Shown here one piece after another: positions 42,902-50,164 of a DNA stretch of 64,000 nt. Both the position numbers and the translations under genes were made by a program. The notes beneath the pieces are model-generated. The model was given only the letters and a program-made list of their open reading frames with translations, was not told the origin of the DNA and ran no database searches. The DNA comes from an uncultured Eubacteriales bacterium (GTDB taxonomy: Bacteria; Bacillota; Clostridia; Christensenellales; Aristaeellaceae), in NCBI GenBank assembly GCA_902764915.1, contig CACWXY010000006.1, positions 62,001 through 126,000 of the forward strand. Direction: 5' to 3'. The stretch's first letter is position 1. Each line of letters starts with the position of its first letter.

Positions 42902-44182
42902 TTATTTTCTGCCCGGCTTTTCCCGCTTTTCAGGCGTCTTCTCCTTTTTCACCGGTGACGGCTCGGGCATTTTGGCTTTCTTGGTCTCCATATCCACATA
43001 TTCCATCTTCAAATAGGTTTCCGTATCTGTCGGCAGCCCGCGCTTTGCCAGCCTGCGTTCAATCACGCCCTTTATCATGGCCATAAACACGCCCATGGAC
43101 GGCACCGCAAGAATCATGCCTGTTACGCCAAACAGTCCGCCGCCGATGAGGATGGAGATCAGAACCCCCAGAGAAGAAACACCGGTGGTGTTGCCGAGAA
43201 TCTTCGGACCAATCAGGTTTCCGTCAATCTGCTGAAGAATCAGAATGAAAATCAGGAAGACCAGTGCCTTGGAAGGATCAATCATGAGGACCAGGAATGC
43301 AGACGGGATTGCGCCGATGAACGGTCCGAAATACGGAATCAGGTTGGTGACGCCCACCACGATCGCAATCAGCAGTGCATAGGGCATGCCAAAGATAATA
43401 TTGCCTACAAAGCACAATGCGCCGATAATCGAGGAGTCCAGGATTTTTCCCACCAGGAATCCCTTAAAGATGCGGTTGGCATTGCGTCCGACTTCCATGA
43501 TCTTGTTGGCAATATTCGTGCGAAACACGGTATATACCAGTTTCTTGACGCGGCCTACGATACGCTCCTTGCTGGAAAGGAGATACACAGAGACAATCAG
43601 ACCAATGATAAAGTTATATACGTAGGTTCCCGTGGTTTTCAGTCCGGTTGTCAGCGCCGTCATGATTGTCAGAATGTCATTGCGCAGGAAACCGGTAACC
43701 ACGTCTTCCAGATGATTGATCTGATCATTGACATAGGTGTGCAGTGTCGGATTCTCAGTAAAAAACGGCTGCATCCAACCTTCCAGGGAATGGACATAGC
43801 CATCCAGATTGGAAATCAGCATACGGATGCTGTCAATCAGCTGCGGCACAACCTTTTCCACCAGTGTGGAAAGAATCGCAAGAAAAAGAATCATGCTCAG
43901 CGCGATCGCAATGCCTCTGCGCCATTTCAGTACCTTGCCGTTCAATCGCCGCGTCCAGGGCAGAAGTCCCATGAGCCGAACCATTGTCTTGACCAGAGAG
44001 TCCATGATGTAGGCAATAATCAGTCCATAGGAAATCGGTGCCAATATGGTGCTTAGGTCATGGAAACTGTGTGTAAAACCACCCCATCGGAGCAGAAGAA
44101 AGTAGAATGCAATCGCACCGCATAGCACCAATGTGGCTGTAACACCCCAGTGTATATAGGTCCTGTACTTTTCCCGGAACAT
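42902..44182 (-). CDS. AI-2E/YtvI-family membrane transporter
   Basis: The 426-residue protein has about eight helices. The conserved region GNLIGPKILGNTTGVSSLGVLISILIGGGLFGVTGMILAVP is the family hallmark, and PYFGPFIGAIP precedes it. A charged lysine/proline-rich tail of 40 residues closes the protein. Members export autoinducer-2 or act as cation antiporters; which applies is unknown. ATG 44182 was chosen for AAGGAGG. Confidence 0.85.
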   Translation of the reverse strand: MFREKYRTYIHWGVTATLVLCGAIAFYFLLLRWGGFTHSFHDLSTILAPISYGLIIAYIMDSLVKTMVRLMGLLPWTRRLNGKVLKWRRGIAIALSMILFLAILSTLVEKVVPQLIDSIRMLISNLDGYVHSLEGWMQPFFTENPTLHTYVNDQINHLEDVVTGFLRNDILTIMTALTTGLKTTGTYVYNFIIGLIVSVYLLSSKERIVGRVKKLVYTVFRTNIANKIMEVGRNANRIFKGFLVGKILDSSIIGALCFVGNIIFGMPYALLIAIVVGVTNLIPYFGPFIGAIPSAFLVLMIDPSKALVFLIFILILQQIDGNLIGPKILGNTTGVSSLGVLISILIGGGLFGVTGMILAVPSMGVFMAMIKGVIERRLAKRGLPTDTETYLKMEYVDMETKKAKMPEPSPVKKEKTPEKREKPGRK

Positions 44183-44304
44183 GATGCCGGCCTCCTTGCC
44201 ATCCGTTATACCATTCGGGCTTCCTGGAGTATTATACACAATCCCTCTCTTCTGTGCCATGCCACCCTGCTTCCGCCTTTTTTTATCTATATCCTGCATT
44301 TCTG

Positions 44305-44333
44305 TTGACAGGTGATCCTTCCCCTGCTATACT
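44305..44333 (+). promoter_or_regulatory. Promoter of the heavy-metal operon
   Basis: TTGACA (44305-44310) and TATACT (44328-44333) with 17-nt spacing, a strong vegetative promoter. Confidence 0.85.
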
Positions 44334-44339
44334 TCCTCA

Positions 44340-44369
44340 TGAACACTTGAACAATTGTTCATATGTTCA
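44340..44369 (+). promoter_or_regulatory. Symmetric four-half-site operator (ArsR/SmtB-like)
   Basis: Four 6-bp half sites are separated by 2 nt each: TGAACA, TGAACA, TGTTCA, TGTTCA. The whole element has dyad symmetry and lies directly after the -10 box, at the transcription start. The inner pair is a perfect 14-bp palindrome. This resembles ArsR/SmtB-family operators controlling metal exporters; no such regulator is encoded beside it. Confidence 0.75.
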
Positions 44370-44394
44370 AATTTTGAGAAATGAGGCGGGAATC

Positions 44395-44613
44395 ATGAAA
44401 AAGACCTATGCTATTGACGTGGACTGTGCCAACTGCGCTGCCAAGATGGAAGAAGCGACCAGGCGCACGGAAGGTGTCGCCGACTGCACTGTCAATTTTA
44501 TGACACTGAAGATGACTGTCACTTTCCAGGAAGGCGCCAATCCCAAAGAAGTCATGCCCCACGTTCTGGCAAACTGTCGTAAAGTGGAAGACGATTGCAG
44601 CATCACCTTCTGA
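44395..44613 (+). CDS. Heavy-metal-associated (HMA) domain protein
   Basis: The 72-residue protein is one HMA domain with the metal motif DCANCAAKMEEA (CxxC) near residue 11. It binds a soft or zinc-like metal and delivers it to the P-type ATPase encoded 33 nt downstream, in place of the fused N-terminal domain found in many ZntA/CadA pumps. GAGGCGGG precedes the ATG. Confidence 0.9.
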   Translation: MKKTYAIDVDCANCAAKMEEATRRTEGVADCTVNFMTLKMTVTFQEGANPKEVMPHVLANCRKVEDDCSITF

Positions 44614-44646
44614 ACCGTCTGATCTCTTGAGAAAGGAAGCGTTCCT

Positions 44647-46539
44647 GTGACACGCAAGCAGAAAAGTGTCTTCATACGAATCCTGATTGCCGCCCTGCTG
44701 ATGGCAGTATTGCATTTTCTGCCCATCGACGATGTCTTCAACGGCTGGCTCGCTTTTGTACTGTACCTCATCCCCTACCTGTGCGTCGGCTATGATGTTC
44801 TGCGCAAGGCATACAAAGGGATACGGAACCGTCAGCCGTTTGATGAGAATTTCCTCATGGCCGTTGCCAGCCTCGGCGCCATTCTTCTCGGCCGTGTTCG
44901 CACAGGAGACTATACGGAAGGCGCGGCCGTCATGCTGTTCTATCAGATCGGCGAGCTTTTCCAGAGCTATGCCGTCGGCAAGAGCCGCCGGAACATATCC
45001 GCGCTTATGGACATACGGCCTGACTATGCCAACCTTCTTAAAGAGGACGGCACAGTCACCCGTGTGGATCCTGATGAGGTCGAAATCGGCCAGACGGTAG
45101 TCGTCTCCCCTGGCGAAAAGATCCCCATGGACGGCATCATTCTCTCCGGTACATCCTCTCTGGACACAGTGGCACTGACAGGGGAAAGCGTGCCCCGCAC
45201 TGTCCGGGAAGGCGATGCCGTGCTCTCGGGAAGCATTAACCAGTCCGGGGTTCTGCATATCCGTACCACGCATGATTTTTCGGAGTCCACCGCATCCAAA
45301 ATACTGGATCTGGTGGAGAACGCTTCCTCCCAGAAAAGCCGCAGCGAACAGTTTATTACCCGTTTTGCCCGGATTTATACACCGGCGGTATGCTATGCGG
45401 CCCTGGCGCTGGCGCTGATCCCGCCCCTTGTACTGTATCTGACGGGACAGGACCCGATGGTTGCAGAATGGATCACGCGGGCGCTGACATTCCTTGTCAT
45501 CTCCTGTCCCTGCGCACTGGTCATTTCCATTCCGCTGACTTTCTTTGCCGGCATCGGCGGAGCCAGCAGTGCCGGTATTCTGATTAAAGGTTCCAATTAC
45601 TTTGAGACGCTGGCTCACGCCGGCATTGTCGCCTTTGACAAAACCGGCACCATGACAGAAGGCGTATTTGAAGTCGCGGAAATCCATCATGCTGCCATTC
45701 CCGAAAAAGAGCTCCTGCGTCTGACAGCGCTGGCAGAAAGCTTTTCCAATCACCCTATCTCCCGTTCCCTGCAGGAGGCTGCAGGAAACCCGGGGGATGC
45801 AAGCCTAGTGACCTCGACACAGGAGATTTCCGGTGAGGGCATCCGTGCCACAGTAGAAGGCCATGATGTTCTGTGCGGGAATGAAAAGCTCATGGCGCGC
45901 TTCTCCATGGAGTATGCGCACTGCCACAGTGCAGGAACCGTCGTCCATGTCGCCATTGACGGACAGTACTGCGGTCATATCCTGATCGCAGACCGCATCA
46001 AGCCCACGGCAAGGGAAGCCATCGACGCCCTGCATGCCGCCGGCATACGCAAAACAGTCATGTTGACCGGCGATCGAGAAGCTGTAGCCGCCTCTGTAGC
46101 CCATGACCTCGGAATCGACGCAGTGCAGTCAGAACTCCTGCCCCAGGAAAAGGTCTCCGCTGTTGAAACACTTCTCAAGGAAAAGCAGAGCGCTGAAACC
46201 CTTCTGTTTGTTGGCGATGGCATTAATGATGCGCCTGTTCTGTCCCGGGCGGATATCGGGATTGCCATGGGAGCACTGGGTTCGGATGCCGCCATTGAAG
46301 CCGCCGATGTCGTACTCATGGACGACAACCCCTGTAAAATAGCCAAAGCCATTCGCATTGCCCGCAAGTGCATGCGGATTGCGTATGAGAACATTATCTT
46401 TGCCATCGGCGTCAAGCTGATCTGTCTGGTACTGGGGGCCCTGGGACTTGCCAGCATGTGGATTGCCATATTTGCCGATGTAGGCGTCATGGTATTGGCG
46501 GTTCTCAATGCTATCCGCGCTCTGCGTGTGCAGAACTGA
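44647..46539 (+). CDS. Heavy-metal-exporting P1B-type ATPase (CadA/ZntA-like)
   Basis: The 630-residue membrane ATPase has the P1B-2 set of motifs: SCPCALV in the membrane, TGES, phosphorylation site DKTGTMTEG, HP in NHPISRS, and GDGINDAP. It lacks an N-terminal HMA domain; the separate gene before it supplies one. By family it exports Zn, Cd or Pb. The start is GTG at 44647 with AAAGGA 10 nt before it. The pair forms an operon behind the four-half-site operator. Confidence 0.92.
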   Translation: MTRKQKSVFIRILIAALLMAVLHFLPIDDVFNGWLAFVLYLIPYLCVGYDVLRKAYKGIRNRQPFDENFLMAVASLGAILLGRVRTGDYTEGAAVMLFYQIGELFQSYAVGKSRRNISALMDIRPDYANLLKEDGTVTRVDPDEVEIGQTVVVSPGEKIPMDGIILSGTSSLDTVALTGESVPRTVREGDAVLSGSINQSGVLHIRTTHDFSESTASKILDLVENASSQKSRSEQFITRFARIYTPAVCYAALALALIPPLVLYLTGQDPMVAEWITRALTFLVISCPCALVISIPLTFFAGIGGASSAGILIKGSNYFETLAHAGIVAFDKTGTMTEGVFEVAEIHHAAIPEKELLRLTALAESFSNHPISRSLQEAAGNPGDASLVTSTQEISGEGIRATVEGHDVLCGNEKLMARFSMEYAHCHSAGTVVHVAIDGQYCGHILIADRIKPTAREAIDALHAAGIRKTVMLTGDREAVAASVAHDLGIDAVQSELLPQEKVSAVETLLKEKQSAETLLFVGDGINDAPVLSRADIGIAMGALGSDAAIEAADVVLMDDNPCKIAKAIRIARKCMRIAYENIIFAIGVKLICLVLGALGLASMWIAIFADVGVMVLAVLNAIRALRVQN

Positions 46540-46633
46540 TGCCCCCATGCAGCCCCTGCTGCCATGCATCTGGCCTACGCAGACGCCTGTCTCCGACACG
46601 AAGTCACACGCATACCCGTTTTCATCGATGATG

Positions 46634-46671
46634 AAAGAGATCCTCCATCCGTCTGGATGGAGGATCTCTTT
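46634..46671. terminator. Bidirectional terminator
   Basis: A perfect 17-bp stem (46634-46650 with 46655-46671, loop GTCT) lies between the convergent P-type ATPase and GH31 genes. Its ends are AAAG and CTTT. Confidence 0.75.
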
Positions 46672-46675
46672 GCGT

Positions 46676-48667
46676 TTACGGCATATTCACTGTTCTGACG
46701 TGGCATGGGTTCTCATAATCCTTCCCTGTGCCATCATCGTCATACCATACGTAAGATGCTCCGGAAAAGCCATACATCCGACAGCTGGACGGATCCAGTG
46801 CTTCCACATACTCCGCACTGGCTCCAATCGGAATGGTTCTGCCCTCCCGGATGAACAGAATCACTTCATTCAGCGCAACTTTCACATAGTGAACCCCCGG
46901 CTCCATCACTTCTTCCCGGATCGGTGCGTCGCCTGTAAGGCGCAGAAGCTTCATCCGTTCAGGAAGATAAACAAACCGTCCGGATGCATTCTGTACAAGA
47001 ACCGGTGCAATCATGATTTCGTCGCCGATCATCATCTGGTCTTCTGTCTCCACCGCCACGGAATCCTCAGGATAGACAAAGGCCAGAGGCCGGAACATCA
47101 TGGTATCCGAAAGCGCCGCTTTCATATACTCACTGTAGAGGTACGGAATCAGCCGGTACCGGACCGCGATCACAGCTCGGAAATCCTCTGTGCCCTCAAA
47201 CCGATAAAACTCCTGCTGTCTGGTTCCCAGCGCGGAATGATTCCGCATAAGCGGGGTAAACACGCCAAGAGCCAGCCATCGAAGAAGAAGATCCCGCGAT
47301 GTATCCGATCCAAAGCCGCCAATATCCGCCCCTGTATACAGAATTCCTACCATATTCAGGCTGGGCATCATCTGCAGATTCATGCGCAGATGAGACCACC
47401 AGGAAAGGTTGTCACCCTGCCAGATACCGCCGTAGCGATGCATACCGATATAGGAGGAACGGGAGAAAAGAAGAATCCGTTTTTCAGGGACCAGACGCGC
47501 AAAGGCCTCTCCGGCAGCCCGTGTCATATAATATCCGTACAGATTGTGCACATCCCTGTGACAGATCATTTTTCCCTGTACCTGGTGGTACATGCGGGCA
47601 TAATCCTTGGGGTTATTCATCAGATGCATGACCATATCCCGAATCTTCCATACCTGTCCGGCACTCTCCGTCTCCAGATAGTTCCGCATTTCTGCACGCA
47701 GTTCCTGCTCGCCTTCCACAGACTTGAAGATAGCAGGCTCATTCATGTCATTCCAGAACCCCTCGATTCCCTGATCCAGAAGCACCTGATACTGTTCTCC
47801 AAACCACGCCCGGGCCTGCTCGTTCAGCACATCCGGAAAATGCACCCATCCTGGCCAGACTTCAGCGACAAACGCTGACCCGTCCTGTTTCCTGCAGAAA
47901 TAGCCCTTCTCCACGCCTTCCTCATAGACACTGTACCCTTTTTCCACCTTCACGCCGGCATCAATAATAGGGATCAGCCGGACATGCGACTGTTTCATCT
48001 CTTCCACAAACGCAGCAAAGTCAGGGAATCGATGGGGGTTTACCGTAAAGTCCTTGAAGTCCTGCATGTAATCGATATCCAGGTACACCATGTCCAGAGG
48101 AACCCCGGCTGCACGATGCTGTCTTACAACCTCCCGAACATCCTCCGCTGTCTTGTAGCCCCACCGACTCTGGCCGTAACCAAAGGCAAACTTCGGAGGG
48201 ATATAGCTGCGGCCGATCAGTTTCCGGAACTGGTGCACAATATCCTGCGGATCCGTTCCGTCTACTACATACAGTGCCATATTCGCGCTGTCACAGGTGA
48301 CGGTCAGTATATCCACGCTGGTAAAGCCCACGTCAAAGGTCATTCGTGCAGGCGAATCCAGAAACAGCCCGAAGGTTTCTCGCCCTGTCACGATCAGATA
48401 ATTGTGGGCTGCATACAAAGACGCAGTATCCTCAAAATGATGGGGCTCATCGGAACAGTCAGAGACATACCTGAAGCCTCGCTTGTTGATGCCTCTGACA
48501 TTTTCTCCCAGGCCGTATACCCGGTCGCTTTCATCCATCCGGTACGTATATGCAAATCCTGTACCTGTATGGATTTCGCCGTAGGCAGGTACCGTCTTTT
48601 CTGTCGGAATCTCCTTCACAACAGCGTCTGTACGAAACGGGGAGCCATAAAGATACTTTCTTACCAT
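46676..48667 (-). CDS. Glycoside hydrolase family 31 (alpha-glucosidase/alpha-xylosidase)
   Basis: The 663-residue cytosolic protein contains RVYGLGENVRG, GYGQSRWGYK, the nucleophile motif GFWNDMNEPAIF, and GADIGGFGSDTS with the acid-base aspartate. These define GH31. The small N-terminal galactose-mutarotase-like domain is short compared with larger family members. It would release glucose or xylose from the non-reducing end of oligosaccharides. It is the gene after the LoaP-like antiterminator on the same strand. Confidence 0.92.
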   Translation of the reverse strand: MVRKYLYGSPFRTDAVVKEIPTEKTVPAYGEIHTGTGFAYTYRMDESDRVYGLGENVRGINKRGFRYVSDCSDEPHHFEDTASLYAAHNYLIVTGRETFGLFLDSPARMTFDVGFTSVDILTVTCDSANMALYVVDGTDPQDIVHQFRKLIGRSYIPPKFAFGYGQSRWGYKTAEDVREVVRQHRAAGVPLDMVYLDIDYMQDFKDFTVNPHRFPDFAAFVEEMKQSHVRLIPIIDAGVKVEKGYSVYEEGVEKGYFCRKQDGSAFVAEVWPGWVHFPDVLNEQARAWFGEQYQVLLDQGIEGFWNDMNEPAIFKSVEGEQELRAEMRNYLETESAGQVWKIRDMVMHLMNNPKDYARMYHQVQGKMICHRDVHNLYGYYMTRAAGEAFARLVPEKRILLFSRSSYIGMHRYGGIWQGDNLSWWSHLRMNLQMMPSLNMVGILYTGADIGGFGSDTSRDLLLRWLALGVFTPLMRNHSALGTRQQEFYRFEGTEDFRAVIAVRYRLIPYLYSEYMKAALSDTMMFRPLAFVYPEDSVAVETEDQMMIGDEIMIAPVLVQNASGRFVYLPERMKLLRLTGDAPIREEVMEPGVHYVKVALNEVILFIREGRTIPIGASAEYVEALDPSSCRMYGFSGASYVWYDDDGTGKDYENPCHVRTVNMP

Positions 48668-48958
48668 ATAAATGTTTCATCCTTCCTGCACGCATTTCGG
48701 ACAAAAGCCCAATGATGATGCACACTCAGCAGATTCTTCGATGGATGATCCTCAAGACCTGTTATCCCAGACACTGGCCGCTTCTGTAAAAAGCCCTGCC
48801 ATAGGGAAAGGCTCCGGGCTCTGAAAAACATGCTGCACGAATACGCTCTGTATCCTCACTGCGGAACACATTTCTGCCGTTTTTCTGCAGGCCATGTCTG
48901 TGCATGATTCCATCGCATACCGGGCCATGGTTCATCATACATAGATCTGCAAAACCCG
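48668..48958 (-). other. Leader between the LoaP-like gene and GH31
   Basis: About 290 nt, same strand as both genes. A GAGCCC/GGGCTT hairpin at about 48787-48822 is followed on the minus strand by TTTTTA, so it could be a terminator or a site for antitermination. No good promoter for GH31 was found, so read-through from the upstream gene is likely. Confidence 0.45.
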
Positions 48959-49585
48959 TTACGTTTCTCTCTTTCCAGGGAAATCCATTCCAGTATAAAT
49001 ATGCGGCTGAGGCGTGTATGCTGTATCCTGAACTTCTCGTTTGTCAGCTTCCCCTTCTTCCAGGTTTCCGACATGCATATTGGATTTCATTACTTCAAAT
49101 CCCAGCCATGACCGGAACATCTGGCCGTGAAAATAAATCTCCACCAGACCCTGCTGCGCTGCACGGTCCACCTGTCGGATACACCCTTTCAGATCCTTCA
49201 GCGGACCGGACATGATCGTTACTTCCGTTCCCTCTTCATATGCCATGGAGAGCGGAAGATAGGCATCATAGGAAAAAAGCCAGCGTGCAAAGGATAAATC
49301 CTTGTTTCGCAGCCGCCAATCGCCCTCTTCATCCTTGAGAAGTCGGAAGGGTCTGTCTCTGGGAAAATCCTGAGGGATAAAGATATTATTCTCGCTCTGA
49401 AAGAAAACATATCCCGGCATAAAGACGGCCGTCTCCCTGACTTTTTTCTCTCCACGAACACGAAAATGATCATATAATGCGGGAGAAATCCGAACATCCG
49501 GCATCTTATAGTGAATAAGCTGGGAGATAATCTTCTCTGTTCCTGACATACAGAATATCGCACCATAGGCTTTCTCATCCGTCAT
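48959..49585 (-). CDS. NusG-family transcription antiterminator, LoaP-like
   Basis: The 208-residue protein has an N-terminal NGN domain (YGAIFCMSGTEK, then VFMPGYVFFQSE) and a C-terminal KOW domain (GTEVTIMSGPLKDLKGCIRQVDR, GLVEIYFHGQ). Its divergence from housekeeping NusG and the extra length match specialised paralogues such as LoaP and UpxY, which bind RNA polymerase and carry it through terminators in one chosen operon. ATG 49585 was preferred to TTG 49630, which has no ribosome site. The next gene on its strand is GH31. Confidence 0.8.
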   Translation of the reverse strand: MTDEKAYGAIFCMSGTEKIISQLIHYKMPDVRISPALYDHFRVRGEKKVRETAVFMPGYVFFQSENNIFIPQDFPRDRPFRLLKDEEGDWRLRNKDLSFARWLFSYDAYLPLSMAYEEGTEVTIMSGPLKDLKGCIRQVDRAAQQGLVEIYFHGQMFRSWLGFEVMKSNMHVGNLEEGEADKREVQDTAYTPQPHIYTGMDFPGKRET

Positions 49586-49727
49586 GGCCGTTTCCAATCC
49601 TCTCTGCCGCAGCACATGAGTCAGCTTCAATATCTGTCATTCCGGGGCTGCAGTGCCTGCCATATCTGGCCCGATCAAATGCCCCGCGCTTTCCGGTCTG
49701 ACAGTGACTCTGTCTGCATTCATATTC

Positions 49728-49736
49728 ATTATAACA
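49728..49736 (-). promoter_or_regulatory. Extended -10 promoter of the LoaP-like gene
   Basis: On the minus strand TGTTATAATG carries TATAAT with a TG extension, about 140 nt before the start codon; the -35 is weak. Confidence 0.5.
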
Positions 49737-49822
49737 TATAATCCATCCAGAACTACAGGAAGGCTTTTCCTGGCCATCCATATCTCATGTACAGCGGCAT
49801 ATAGCAGGGCCTGCATTCTTAG

Positions 49823-49856
49823 AAAAAAGCCCGCCGAGCACTTTCCTTCGACGGGC
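49823..49856 (-). terminator. Terminator on the minus strand
   Basis: GCCCGTCGA pairs with TCGGCGGGC with one G-U and is followed on the minus strand by six T residues. It lies 240 nt past the polA terminator, so it may end a short transcript from 49857 to 50094 or polA read-through. Confidence 0.7.
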
Positions 49857-50095
49857 CTGCAAGCATATGAAATCTCCATCTGCAGTTTTTGAATCACAGC
49901 AGACAATATCATAAAGCGGCAGTTCCCAGACGTTCTTTTTATACTCCCGTTCCACTGTCTTTAAACAGCCCTTATCTCATAAACTGGTTTACAGCTTTCC
50001 TGCATGCGTTCCCGCTCCGTCAGGTATTGCACCTTGGGGCTCAAGTTCCGTGGCACCTGCAGCTCTGAGAACAGATTGTCCTCAACCACGTTCTC

Positions 50096-50142
50096 AAAAA
50101 GCTGCCTCCCGGGCCATGCATATGTCTGTCTGGTCCGGGAGG
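50096..50142 (-). terminator. polA terminator
   Basis: CCTCCCGGACC and GGCCCGGGAGG (50105-50115 and 50132-50142) form a stem of 11 bp with one mismatch or wobble; CAGCTTTTTG follows on the minus strand. Confidence 0.75.
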
Positions 50143-50164
50143 ATCGATTGTATATCAGTACCAC

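Larger units (their letters stand above)
49586..50164. other. Gap between LoaP-like gene and polA
   Basis: About 580 nt. It contains the loaP promoter, a terminator at 49823-49856, and the polA terminator at 50095-50142. A short minus-strand open frame (49961-50164) lies across the polA terminator and has no ribosome site, so it is not taken as a gene. Confidence 0.55.

Noticed and set aside
44359-45753. 464-residue minus-strand open frame over the metal ATPase
   Set aside because: It is antisense to the P-type ATPase and HMA genes, which carry all expected motifs.
49961-50164. 67-residue minus-strand frame directly after polA
   Set aside because: It starts at a GTG touching the polA stop codon, has no ribosome site and runs through the polA terminator.
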